This document shows positions 1-7,587 of a DNA stretch of 52,237 bases, in pieces. The stretch covers positions 89,805-142,041 of the forward strand of contig CADAEJ010000006.1 of assembly GCA_902786965.1 (NCBI GenBank). The letters are read 5' to 3'. How positions within the stretch are numbered: position 1 is the first letter of the stretch; each line of letters opens with the position of its first letter. Made by a program: the position numbers and the translations under genes. The stretch is from an uncultured Ruminococcus sp. GTDB lineage: Bacteria > Bacillota > Clostridia > Oscillospirales > Ruminococcaceae. Under the pieces are notes generated by a model, which did no database searches, was not told where the DNA came from, and worked only from the letters and a program-made list of their open reading frames with translations.

Positions 1-22
1 TGCGCTCTTATAAAACTTGTGC

Positions 23-49
23 AAAAAAAAGACCCGCATAAAGCGGGTC
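23..49 (-). terminator. Intrinsic terminator of the small acidic membrane protein gene
   Basis: A 7-bp GC-rich stem (31-37 with 43-49, loop ATAAA) is followed on the minus strand by eight U. It lies 17 bases after the stop of the gene at 66-293. Confidence 0.9.
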
Positions 50-65
50 CCTTGCAAGTCTTGAA

Positions 66-293
66 TTAGTCCTTGTCAACGTCCTCAACAGCGTCCTCGG
101 CCTTGTCGAGATCAGCCTCAGCGTCGTCTGTTGTCTCTTTGCAATCATCGCAATCGCAGCAATCATCAAAATCGTCATCGAGGTCCTCATAATCGTAGTC
201 CTCAAGCTCCTTGTGCTTCTTGAAAGCCAGGAAAGCTGCAACAGCAACTGCTACTGCACCAACAACAGCAAGAATCTTAAAAATAGTGGACAT
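66..293 (-). CDS. Small acidic single-pass membrane protein with a Cys cluster
   Basis: The 75-residue product has one hydrophobic segment (about residues 4-24, Ala/Val rich), then a short basic stretch (FKKHKE) and a strongly acidic tail rich in Asp and Glu. By the positive-inside rule the tail is probably cytoplasmic. Four cysteines sit close together (DDCCDCDDCKE, about residues 43-53), which could bind a metal. The overall shape resembles short YtxH-like proteins, but no family is recognised with confidence. AAAGGAG lies 8-10 bases before the ATG. A promoter (344-372) and terminator (23-49) make it a single-gene unit. Function unknown. Confidence 0.75.
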   Translation of the reverse strand: MSTIFKILAVVGAVAVAVAAFLAFKKHKELEDYDYEDLDDDFDDCCDCDDCKETTDDAEADLDKAEDAVEDVDKD

Positions 294-343
294 AGTAAAT
301 ACACTCCTTTGAATTGATTTCTAACATAAATTAGATTACTTAC

Positions 344-372
344 AGTATAACACATTCACCACAAAAAATCAA
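344..372 (-). promoter_or_regulatory. Promoter of the small acidic protein gene
   Basis: Read on the minus strand: TTGATT (372-367), 17-nt spacer, TATACT (349-344). It is about 50 bases upstream of the start codon. Confidence 0.75.
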
Positions 373-440
373 GCACTTTTTGTACATTTCTTGCAAAATG
401 TATATTTTTTTTAAAAGGTTTTGTCCCGATTGACTAATTA

Positions 441-1166
441 CTACATATTGCCCGTCAGATTCATAACAATGCTCAAAGCAGCAAGCGGCGCAGTTTCACA
501 GCGCAGTATCCGCGGTCCGAGCCCGATAGCAACAGCTCCGCTTGATGTGCAAAGCTCGACCTCGCTCTTTTCAAAGCCGCCCTCGCTGCCGATAAAAATA
601 CCTATGCTGGAATTATTTTTCAGCCCCACACTTCCAAGGTTTTCTCCGCCGCACTCGTAGCAGATAAGAGGGAAGTCGTTCTCGGCAAGCTGCTGTGCCG
701 CCTGTGCAACAGTCAGTAGTCCGCCTACCTGTGGAATTATCCCACGCCCCGACTGCTTTGCAGCCTCAAGGGCTATCCTTTGCAAACGCGCGCGCTTTTT
801 TTCAAAATCCTTCTGTGATGCGCGTGCAACACAGCGGCTCGTCAGAACAGGGCAGATGTTGGTCACACCCAGCTCAACCGCCTTCTGAACGATCGTATCC
901 AGCTTGTCGCCCTTTGGCAAAGCCTGAAACAGCGTGACTTTTACATCAGGCTCGTTTCGGCTCATCTCGGAAGAGATTATGTCGCACACCACACTTTCGT
1001 CTGATATCGTTCTGATGTGACATATGAACTCCTCACCCTCGCAGCAGACAGTTATTTCATCACCGATACGCATACGCAGGCTCCTGCCGATATGTATCGA
1101 ATCAGGCTTTTCAAGCGTAACAGCTGTTCCCGTAAAAGCGCGTTTTTGCGCGAAAAAACGTGGCAT
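441..1166 (-). CDS. rsmE: 16S rRNA (uracil(1498)-N(3))-methyltransferase RsmE
   Basis: The 241-residue product is the usual length for RsmE, the SPOUT-class enzyme that uses S-adenosylmethionine to methylate N3 of U1498 in the 30S decoding centre. The N-terminal PUA-like part begins MPRFFAQ. The C-terminal trefoil-knot part has the family signatures GSEGGF (about 192-197) and LGPRILRCETA (about 213-223), which form the cofactor site. TLFQALPKGDKLD and QKAVELGV, in the middle, are also typical. GGAGGT lies 4 bases before the ATG. The gene has its own promoter (1226-1254) and no partner gene, although rsmE often follows prmA. Confidence 0.95.
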   Translation of the reverse strand: MPRFFAQKRAFTGTAVTLEKPDSIHIGRSLRMRIGDEITVCCEGEEFICHIRTISDESVVCDIISSEMSRNEPDVKVTLFQALPKGDKLDTIVQKAVELGVTNICPVLTSRCVARASQKDFEKKRARLQRIALEAAKQSGRGIIPQVGGLLTVAQAAQQLAENDFPLICYECGGENLGSVGLKNNSSIGIFIGSEGGFEKSEVELCTSSGAVAIGLGPRILRCETAPLAALSIVMNLTGNM

Positions 1167-1225
1167 AATGACCTCCGGAATTGTTTGTTAATTTTTATAG
1201 GTACGAAAAGGTTTTCTACAAATTT

Positions 1226-1254
1226 AGTATAACATAGTTTAACAGTAAATTCAA
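1226..1254 (-). promoter_or_regulatory. Promoter of rsmE
   Basis: Minus strand: TTGAAT (1254-1249), 17-nt spacer, TATACT (1231-1226). Confidence 0.75.
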
Positions 1255-1307
1255 CAATATTCATAAAGTACATAATAAGATTTAATATCACGTTCATATG
1301 AATAAGC

Positions 1308-1468
1308 TATTATATTAACAAGGAAAACGAAAGGGTTTTCCGATACGAACATTGGTATGTTGGCTTTTACCCCAGGCCTTCATATATTTGGTTGTAGATT
1401 TATCTACAACTTCTCCCCTATAATTTTTTATTTTTTGGCTCCCACAAATCTCGTGGGAGTTTTTTTTT
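1308..1468 (+). ncRNA. Candidate structured small RNA with its own terminator
   Basis: The 476-base gap between rsmE and ileS holds no convincing gene but has ordered secondary structure. Hairpin 1 pairs 1322-1328 with 1335-1341 (GGAAAAC/GTTTTCC). Hairpin 2 pairs 1348-1352 with 1357-1361. Hairpin 3 pairs 1391-1398 with 1403-1410 (GTTGTAGA/TCTACAAC, loop TTTA). A terminator follows (1439-1459 plus nine U). TATTAT at 1308-1313 could be a -10 box, but no good -35 is visible, so the 5' end is uncertain. No signature of SRP RNA, tmRNA, 6S RNA or RNase P was recognised. Transcription is inferred from the terminator. Confidence 0.45.
1439..1468 (+). terminator. Intrinsic terminator of the candidate small RNA
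   Basis: CTCCCAC (1439-1445) pairs with GTGGGAG (1453-1459) and nine T follow. No annotated plus-strand gene lies upstream, so it points to an RNA made from this gap. Confidence 0.85.
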
Positions 1469-1600
1469 GTCCTCGCGCGGATGCGCTTGTCCGTCGCCCA
1501 TTAAAAAGTTATTTTCAAACTATTGTCTGGCTCCGGGCATCACGGCGCTGTGGAAACTAACATATGATCAGCTTGGCAATCGGTCTGTCTGCTGTAATAT

Positions 1601-1632
1601 AAAAAGCGGTGAAAGCGCAATGCCTTCACCGC
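1601..1632 (-). terminator. Intrinsic terminator of ileS
   Basis: Minus strand: an 8-bp stem (1632-1625 with 1613-1606) is followed by five U (1605-1601), 11 bases after the ileS stop. Confidence 0.85.
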
Positions 1633-1642
1633 AATTTGTATT

Positions 1643-4600
1643 TTAGAGCTTAACTACGCCGATAGTGACCTTCTCGCCGTTGATATCCCACTCTTTTGAG
1701 TTGTCGGCAGTCTCGCCGATCTTGATATCCTCTGCAAGTACATCGTGGCTTATCTGCTCTGCATTTTTCTTTACCAGCTGTGCAAGTTTGTCGTTGCCTG
1801 TGAGGTAAACATTTATGTGATCCATTACCTCAAAGCCCGAATCCTTACGCATAGTCTGTATCTTGCTGGTGATCTCTCTTACAAAGCCTTCCTTGATAAG
1901 CTCGTCAGTAAGCGTTGTGCTGAGTGCTACGGTAACACCGCCCTCTGTGAGCGTGAAGAAGCCCTCTCTCTGCTGCGACTCGATAAGCACATCTTCCTTT
2001 GCAAGCGTTATCTCGCCTGTAGAGATCGTCATCTTGAGGAAGCCCGTGCTGTCAAGCTCAGCCATAGCCTTGTGACCGTCAAGCTCCGCGAGGTTGTTTC
2101 TTATCTCGCCCAGGTTCTTTCCGAACTTTGGTCCCAGCGTCTTGAGCTGCGGCTTGAACTTGTAGTCGATGTACGAGGATGCGTCCTGTGTAAATACGAC
2201 CTCCTTGACATTCAGCTCATCTCTTATGATATCCGTGTAGAAGCTGTCAAGAACGTGGTCGGCGCAAACGTACATAACGCTCAGAGGCTGTCTGTTCTTG
2301 AGGTTAGAGCCGTTTCTTGCGCTTCTTCCGAGTACAACGATGTCAAGCACCTCGTCCATATCACTTTCAAGCTGCTTGTCGATCATCTTTTCGTCGGCCT
2401 GCGGGTACAGGCAGAGGTGAATGCTCTCGGGAGCGTCCTTGTCAACGCTCTTAACAAGGTTCTGATATATTTCCTCGGTAATAAACGGTACCATCGGTGC
2501 AGCGACTTTGCAAAGGTTTACAAGTGCTGTGTACAGTGTCATATAAGCGTTTATCTTATCCTGGCTCATACCCTGTGCCCAGTATCTCTCACGGCCGCGT
2601 CTTACATACCAGTTGGAGAGGTCATCAACAAACTCCTGCATAGCCTTTGCAGCCTCGGGTATCCTGTAATTAGCAAGGTTCTCGTCAGCGGACTTTATCA
2701 TTGAGTTCATCTTTGAAAGTATCCACTTATCCATTACAGAGAGCTTGTCGTATTCTATCTTGTGCTGTGTCGGATCGAACTTGTCTATCTCGGCATACAG
2801 AATGTAGAACGCATAGGTGTTCCACAGCGTTCCCATGAACTTTCTCTGTCCCTCTGTAACAACCTTGCCGTGGAACTTGTTAGGCAGCCACGGAGCAGAG
2901 TTGGTGTAGAAATACCATCTGATAGCGTCCGCACCGTAGGTCTGCAAAGCTTCCATCGGGTCAACAGCATTACCCTTTGATTTGGACATCTTCTGACCGT
3001 TCTCGTCCTGAACAAGACCAAGCACGATAACGTTCTTGTAAGGCGCCTTGTCAAAGATAAGTGTCGAGATAGCCAGCAGCGAGTAGAACCAGCCTCTTGT
3101 CTGGTCAACAGCCTCGGAGATAAAGTCAGCAGGGAACTGGCTCTCAAACAGCTCCTTGTTCTCGAATGGGTAGTGGTGCTGTGCAAACGGCATAGAGCCC
3201 GAGTCGAACCAGCAGTCGATAACCTCGGGAACGCGCTTCATCTGCTTGCCGCACTTGGGACACTTGATAGTTACCGCGTCAATATACGGTCTGTGCAGCT
3301 CTATATCGTCAGGGCAGTTGTCCGACATTGACTTCAGCTCCTCGATAGAGCCTATAGAATGTCTGTGACCGCATTCACACTCCCAGATGTTCAGCGGAGT
3401 GCCCCAGTATCTGTTTCTTGAAATACCCCAGTCCTGAACGTTTTTCAGCCAGTCGCCGAAACGTCCCGAGCCGATATTCTCGGGTATCCAGTTGATAGTG
3501 TTGTTGTTGGCGATAAGTCTGTCCTTAACGTCAGTCATCTTGATGAACCACGAATCTCTTGCATAGTAGATAAGCGGTGAGTTACATCTCCAGCAGTGAG
3601 GATATTCATGCTCGAACTTTGGTGCAGCGAACAGCTTGCCCTGTGCATCAAGGTCCTTGAGTACCTCCGGGTCTGCCTTTTTAACAAACAGTCCAGCGTA
3701 TGGAGTTTCCTCTGTCATCTCGCCCTTTGCGTTAACGAACTGAACGAAAGGCAGGTCATAAGCTCTGCCTATCCTTGCATCGTCCTCACCGAAAGCAGGC
3801 GCGATATGAACGATACCTGTACCGTCTGACATTGATACATAGTCATCGCAGGTCACAAAATGACCCTTCTTGCCCTGCTTTGCAGCACATTCGCCTGCGC
3901 AGGCAAACAGCGGCTCGTATTCCATTCTTTCAAGGTCCTTGCCGACATAGCTCTCAAGCACTTCATAAGCAGCCTCGCCGTCCTTTGCAAGACTTCCGAG
4001 TACCGTATCAAGCAGAGCCTGCGCCATGATGTATGTGTATCCGTCAGCAGCCTTTACCTTGCAGTAGGTGTCAGACGGGTTTACGCACAGCGCAACGTTT
4101 GAAGGCAGAGTCCACGGCGTAGTTGTCCACGCAAGGAAATACTCGTCCTTGTCCTTTATCTTGAAGCGCACGATAGCCGAGCGCTCTTTAACAGTCTTGT
4201 AGCCCTGTGCCACCTCGTGAGAAGAAAGCGGAGTTCCGCATCTTGGGCAGTAGGGGACTATCTTGAAACCCTTGTACAGCAGTCCCTTGTTGTATATCTG
4301 CTTGAGTGCCCACCACTCCGACTCGATAAAATCATTGTGGTAAGTAACATACGGGTTTTCCATATCAGCCCAGAAACCGACTGCGGAGGAGAACTGCTCC
4401 CACATGCCCTTGTACTTCCATACCGACTCCTTGCACATTTTGATAAAAGGCTCAAGTCCGTACTCTTCTATCTGATCCTTTCCGTCTATGCCGAGAGTCT
4501 TTTCCACCTCCAGCTCAACAGGAAGACCGTGAGTATCCCAGCCCGCTTTTCTCGGTACCATTTTACCCTTCATAGTATGGTATCTTGGTAGCATATCCTT

Positions 4601-4792
4601 GATAGCACGGGTGAGAACGTGACCGATATGCGGCTTGCCGTTAGCCGTCGGAGGTCCGTCATAGAATACATATGATTCACCCTTCCGGCGCGAATCAATG
4701 CTCTTTTCAAAGATGTTGTTCTCGTCCCAGAATTTTTCGATCTGCTTCTCTCTCTGAACAAAGTTCAGGTCTGTCGAGACTTTTTTGTACAT
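1643..4792 (-). CDS. ileS: Isoleucyl-tRNA synthetase
   Basis: The enzyme charges tRNA-Ile with isoleucine using ATP, in the cytoplasm. The 1049-residue product is a class I synthetase: HIGH at 55-58 (after NGKP), KMSKS at about 600 (in GQKMSKSKGN), and the editing domain (CP1) between them with AWTTTPWTLPSN. A CxxC pair follows in the central part (CPKCGK). GWDTHGLPVELEVEK and the length fit the longer, eukaryote-like IleRS2 type rather than the roughly 920-residue bacterial IleRS1. IleRS2 enzymes are known for low mupirocin sensitivity; applying that here is inference. It is expressed alone from a SigA promoter through a T-box leader and ends at the terminator 1601-1632. Confidence 0.97.
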   Translation of the reverse strand: MYKKVSTDLNFVQREKQIEKFWDENNIFEKSIDSRRKGESYVFYDGPPTANGKPHIGHVLTRAIKDMLPRYHTMKGKMVPRKAGWDTHGLPVELEVEKTLGIDGKDQIEEYGLEPFIKMCKESVWKYKGMWEQFSSAVGFWADMENPYVTYHNDFIESEWWALKQIYNKGLLYKGFKIVPYCPRCGTPLSSHEVAQGYKTVKERSAIVRFKIKDKDEYFLAWTTTPWTLPSNVALCVNPSDTYCKVKAADGYTYIMAQALLDTVLGSLAKDGEAAYEVLESYVGKDLERMEYEPLFACAGECAAKQGKKGHFVTCDDYVSMSDGTGIVHIAPAFGEDDARIGRAYDLPFVQFVNAKGEMTEETPYAGLFVKKADPEVLKDLDAQGKLFAAPKFEHEYPHCWRCNSPLIYYARDSWFIKMTDVKDRLIANNNTINWIPENIGSGRFGDWLKNVQDWGISRNRYWGTPLNIWECECGHRHSIGSIEELKSMSDNCPDDIELHRPYIDAVTIKCPKCGKQMKRVPEVIDCWFDSGSMPFAQHHYPFENKELFESQFPADFISEAVDQTRGWFYSLLAISTLIFDKAPYKNVIVLGLVQDENGQKMSKSKGNAVDPMEALQTYGADAIRWYFYTNSAPWLPNKFHGKVVTEGQRKFMGTLWNTYAFYILYAEIDKFDPTQHKIEYDKLSVMDKWILSKMNSMIKSADENLANYRIPEAAKAMQEFVDDLSNWYVRRGRERYWAQGMSQDKINAYMTLYTALVNLCKVAAPMVPFITEEIYQNLVKSVDKDAPESIHLCLYPQADEKMIDKQLESDMDEVLDIVVLGRSARNGSNLKNRQPLSVMYVCADHVLDSFYTDIIRDELNVKEVVFTQDASSYIDYKFKPQLKTLGPKFGKNLGEIRNNLAELDGHKAMAELDSTGFLKMTISTGEITLAKEDVLIESQQREGFFTLTEGGVTVALSTTLTDELIKEGFVREITSKIQTMRKDSGFEVMDHINVYLTGNDKLAQLVKKNAEQISHDVLAEDIKIGETADNSKEWDINGEKVTIGVVKL

Positions 4793-4819
4793 AGCTCTTC
4801 TTTCCTTTCAAAAGTTTAC

Positions 4820-5066
4820 AATAAAAAAACTCCCGCCCCTGAAAAAAGGACGAAAGCATAGCTTACGCAACCACCTGTTTTCATCATACATGATAGTACG
4901 AGCTTTCCCTAACGCAGAAAGAAACGGCGCGGCTTACTGTGTTTTCAGCCTTGCAACTCGGAAGTGATATTCTGCTTTTGGTACTTGCGCCGCACTCACA
5001 CTGTCAGCGGCTCGCTGAAACGTTCCCGTCAAAGCATACTGTCTTCGTCACAGTCTTTCAAATATA
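4820..5066 (-). promoter_or_regulatory. T-box riboswitch leader of ileS (isoleucine specifier)
   Basis: On the minus strand, between the promoter and ileS, lies a leader of about 250 nt with T-box features. The probable specifier loop reads GAATATCACTTC, giving AUC (4968-4966) followed by A, which fits tRNA-Ile. A T-box-like element GGTGGTTGCGT lies at about 4876-4866. The terminator pairs CTTTCGTCC with GGGGCGGGAG, followed by seven U (4829-4823), and would compete with the antiterminator. Uncharged tRNA-Ile would favour readthrough. The T-box core is divergent, since TTGCG replaces the common ACCGCG. The terminator half and the gene it precedes are strong support. Confidence 0.85.
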
Positions 5067-5071
5067 AAAAA

Positions 5072-5100
5072 ATTATATCACAAACGCTACTGCTTGTCAA
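5072..5100 (-). promoter_or_regulatory. SigA promoter of ileS
   Basis: Minus strand: TTGACA (5100-5095), 17-nt spacer, TATAAT (5077-5072), a perfect consensus. It sets the T-box RNA 5' end near 5066. Confidence 0.92.
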
Positions 5101-5173
5101 GCACAAAACCGCACTTTTAAAGGAAAAATAACATATTGGCAGATTGCCATACTATATTAACTGTCCAAACAGA

Positions 5174-5202
5174 TTGACAATCAGTGGATTTTGTTATATA
5201 AT
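5174..5202 (+). promoter_or_regulatory. SigA promoter of the glycosyltransferase-YfhO operon
   Basis: TTGACA (5174-5179), 17-nt spacer, TATAAT (5197-5202). It rules out the longer upstream reading frame as the glycosyltransferase start. Confidence 0.92.
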
Positions 5203-5257
5203 AAAAAAGTATGTAATGATCTTGTGCACACTTGCTGCACAGAAAGGGGAGAACGAT

Positions 5258-6211
5258 TTGCTTTCTGTTATAATACCGAGCTATAACGAGGAGGGCAATG
5301 TTGTCAGAGCTGCTGATGAAGTTTCAAAGCTTCTTGAGGACAACGCGATAGATTACGAGCTTGTATTTGTAAATGACGGTTCAAGCGATAAAACATGGGA
5401 AATGATAAACGGGCTTGCACAGTCAAGAGACCATATTGTAGGCGTGAACTTTTCAAGGAACTTTGGCAAGGAAAGTGCCATATTTGCGGGACTTGAAGTA
5501 GCCAAGGGCGATGCCTGCGTCCTGCTTGACTGCGATCTGCAGTTCCCGCCCGAAGTCATTATAGATATGTACAACATCTGGAAGAATAACGATGTAGATG
5601 TTGTCGAGGGAAGAAAAAAGTCAAGGGGAAAAGAAAACATAGTTTACAAAGCCTTTTCACACCTTTTCTACAAAATGATAAACGGCTCCAGCGGGCTTGA
5701 TATGCACGCGGCGAGCGATTTCAAGCTTATGGACAGAGCAGTGGTTGACTCGCTCAACGCTATGCCCGAGCGCCTTACGTTTTTCAGAGCAATGTCGAGC
5801 TGGGTAGGCTATAAGACCGAAAAGGTGTACTTTGATGTGCGCGACAGGGAAGTCGGCGAGAGCAAGTGGACAGTCGGCAAGCTGATAAAATTTGCGCTCA
5901 ACAATATCACCTCGTTCACATCCGCACCGCTTCAGATAGTCACCGTCTGCGGTATCATCACGTTCATCATCTCGGTGATAATGGGCATCAACACCCTTTA
6001 CAACAAATTTTTCGGTGACGCATCTGCGGGATTCTCCACAGTCATCATTTTGCAGCTTTTCACATCAAGCATCATAATGTTCAGCCTCGGAATAATCGGA
6101 TTTTACATCTCAAAGATATATGAAGAGATAAAACAGCGCCCGAGGTACATAATAAAAGAGATAGTAAAAAAAGACCAAACAAGCGGCGGGGGATATAAAT
6201 GGAACAAGTGA
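5258..6211 (+). CDS. Family 2 glycosyltransferase, polyprenyl-phosphate type (GtrB/DPM1-like)
   Basis: The 317-residue product has an N-terminal GT-A domain: SVIIPSYNEEGNV at the start, a nucleotide-binding VFVNDGSSD near residue 40, DCDLQFPPE (DxD-like) near 90, and SDFKLMDRAV. Two or three C-terminal membrane helices follow (about 230-300). Such enzymes move a sugar from a nucleotide donor to undecaprenyl or polyprenyl phosphate on the inner membrane face, for later use by a GT-C protein. The frame is open back to 5144, but the promoter sits inside that extension. I chose TTG 5258 because AGGGGAG precedes it by 7 bases. The gene overlaps the next one by 13 bases, so the two are co-translated. 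Confidence 0.9.
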   Translation: MLSVIIPSYNEEGNVVRAADEVSKLLEDNAIDYELVFVNDGSSDKTWEMINGLAQSRDHIVGVNFSRNFGKESAIFAGLEVAKGDACVLLDCDLQFPPEVIIDMYNIWKNNDVDVVEGRKKSRGKENIVYKAFSHLFYKMINGSSGLDMHAASDFKLMDRAVVDSLNAMPERLTFFRAMSSWVGYKTEKVYFDVRDREVGESKWTVGKLIKFALNNITSFTSAPLQIVTVCGIITFIISVIMGINTLYNKFFGDASAGFSTVIILQLFTSSIIMFSLGIIGFYISKIYEEIKQRPRYIIKEIVKKDQTSGGGYKWNK

Positions 6212-7587
6212 TAAAAAAGTCAATAGCCGCCAACGGAACTTTCTCGCAGCGCACAAGGCATTGGTTTTATGACAAGCGCTGGTACTTTGCGGCTTTCTTT
6301 CTGCCGGTAGCGATAATGTTTGCAGCATATGCCGTGTTCAAGGTATTTCCGTTTGGTGATAACTCTGCACTGGTGCTGGATCTCAACGGTCAGTATGTTT
6401 ACTATTACGAGGCTTACCGCGATGCCTTCTGGGGCGACGGCAGCTTTATCTATGACTGGTCAAGAAACCTCAGCGGTGAGATGTTCGGTATCTTCGCATA
6501 TTACCTTGCAAGCCCGTATATGCTGATAATCTATCTGCTCCCAAGAGCGATGATGCCTGTATCTATAATGATCGTTCAGCTTGCAAAGGTAGGTACAGCC
6601 GCAGTTACGTTCAGATTCTTCCTTAAAAAGATCTCGCTCAAAGAGCCAAAAACTCTTTCTCTGATAGTCTTCCCGACTGTCTATGCACTTATGGGCTATA
6701 TGGTCGTTCAGCTTATGGATCCGATGTGGCTCGATGCGCTTATCCTGCTTCCGCTCATATGTGTCGGTGTAAATAAACTGGTCAATAAGGGTGTGATGCT
6801 TCCGTATATCATACCTCTTGCGCTGATGTTTATTTCGCATTTCTATATCGGGTATATGGTGGGTATATTCACGTTTTTCTATTTCTGCTATACCTGCCTT
6901 TCAAATAATGACAGAAAACTCCCGCAGCAGTTTTTCAAAAAAAGCGTTTATTTCTGTGTCGGGACATTAATCGCGCTTATGTGTGCAGCCTTTGTGCTGA
7001 TACCTGTTTATAATTCGCTAAAGCTCGGTAAATTTGAGTTTACCACACCTGATTTCTCCCTTGCAACGCAGTTCGATTTTCTGACCTTCGCCACCAAGCT
7101 CTTCCCGATGTCCTATGACACCGTTTACCCCGAGGGCTTGCCGATGATCTACTGCTCGACAGCTGCGCTTATCCTTGTACCGCTTTTCTTTATGAACACC
7201 AGGATAACCATAAAGGAAAAGACTGCAAACGGCGTGCTTACCGCATTACTTGTGATCCTTATGTATATCAAGCCTGCGGATATGGCAATGCACGGCTTTC
7301 AGGTGCCGCAGTGGCTCCCGTTCAGATACTCCTTCATCTTCTCGTTTATGATGATATATATGGCGTTCAGAGCCTTTGAGAACCTCGACGGCATAACAAT
7401 GAAAAACGTCGGCGGAGTCTATGCAGGGCTTATGATCTTCCTGTTCTGGTGCGAGCGTGAGAACTATAAGCACTTCCAGATATTTGAGTCCGAGACTGAG
7501 CGTATGCTTTGTGTTCATACACCTTTTGAGAAAGTACCCGAAGTCAAAAGTCGTATCTGTGATCTTTGCGGGCGCGATGTGCTTTGA
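6199..7587 (+). CDS. YfhO-family membrane protein, N-terminal part of a frameshifted gene
   Basis: This reading frame holds the first part of a YfhO-type (GT-C-like) membrane protein. After a short cytoplasmic start it has about ten hydrophobic helices, with an extracellular loop containing LDLNGQYVYYYEAYRD near residues 60-75, a family hallmark. GGGGG lies upstream of ATG 6199. Homology-like sequence ends near 7500. The last roughly 28 residues (through FEKVPEVKS) are out-of-frame sequence, and the protein continues in the +1 frame as the next entry. YfhO proteins are thought to use polyprenyl-linked sugars to glycosylate teichoic acids or similar polymers, which fits the adjacent glycosyltransferase. 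As sequenced, the product would be truncated. Confidence 0.8.
   Translation: MEQVIKKSIAANGTFSQRTRHWFYDKRWYFAAFFLPVAIMFAAYAVFKVFPFGDNSALVLDLNGQYVYYYEAYRDAFWGDGSFIYDWSRNLSGEMFGIFAYYLASPYMLIIYLLPRAMMPVSIMIVQLAKVGTAAVTFRFFLKKISLKEPKTLSLIVFPTVYALMGYMVVQLMDPMWLDALILLPLICVGVNKLVNKGVMLPYIIPLALMFISHFYIGYMVGIFTFFYFCYTCLSNNDRKLPQQFFKKSVYFCVGTLIALMCAAFVLIPVYNSLKLGKFEFTTPDFSLATQFDFLTFATKLFPMSYDTVYPEGLPMIYCSTAALILVPLFFMNTRITIKEKTANGVLTALLVILMYIKPADMAMHGFQVPQWLPFRYSFIFSFMMIYMAFRAFENLDGITMKNVGGVYAGLMIFLFWCERENYKHFQIFESETERMLCVHTPFEKVPEVKSRICDLCGRDVL

Noticed and set aside
1357-1560. 67-codon frame across the candidate small RNA
   Set aside because: It runs through a terminator with nine T and has no ribosome binding site.
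1745-2704. Plus-strand open frame of 319 codons opposite ileS
   Set aside because: ileS is certain on the other strand, and this frame has no ribosome binding site or recognisable domain. It mirrors the codon bias of ileS.
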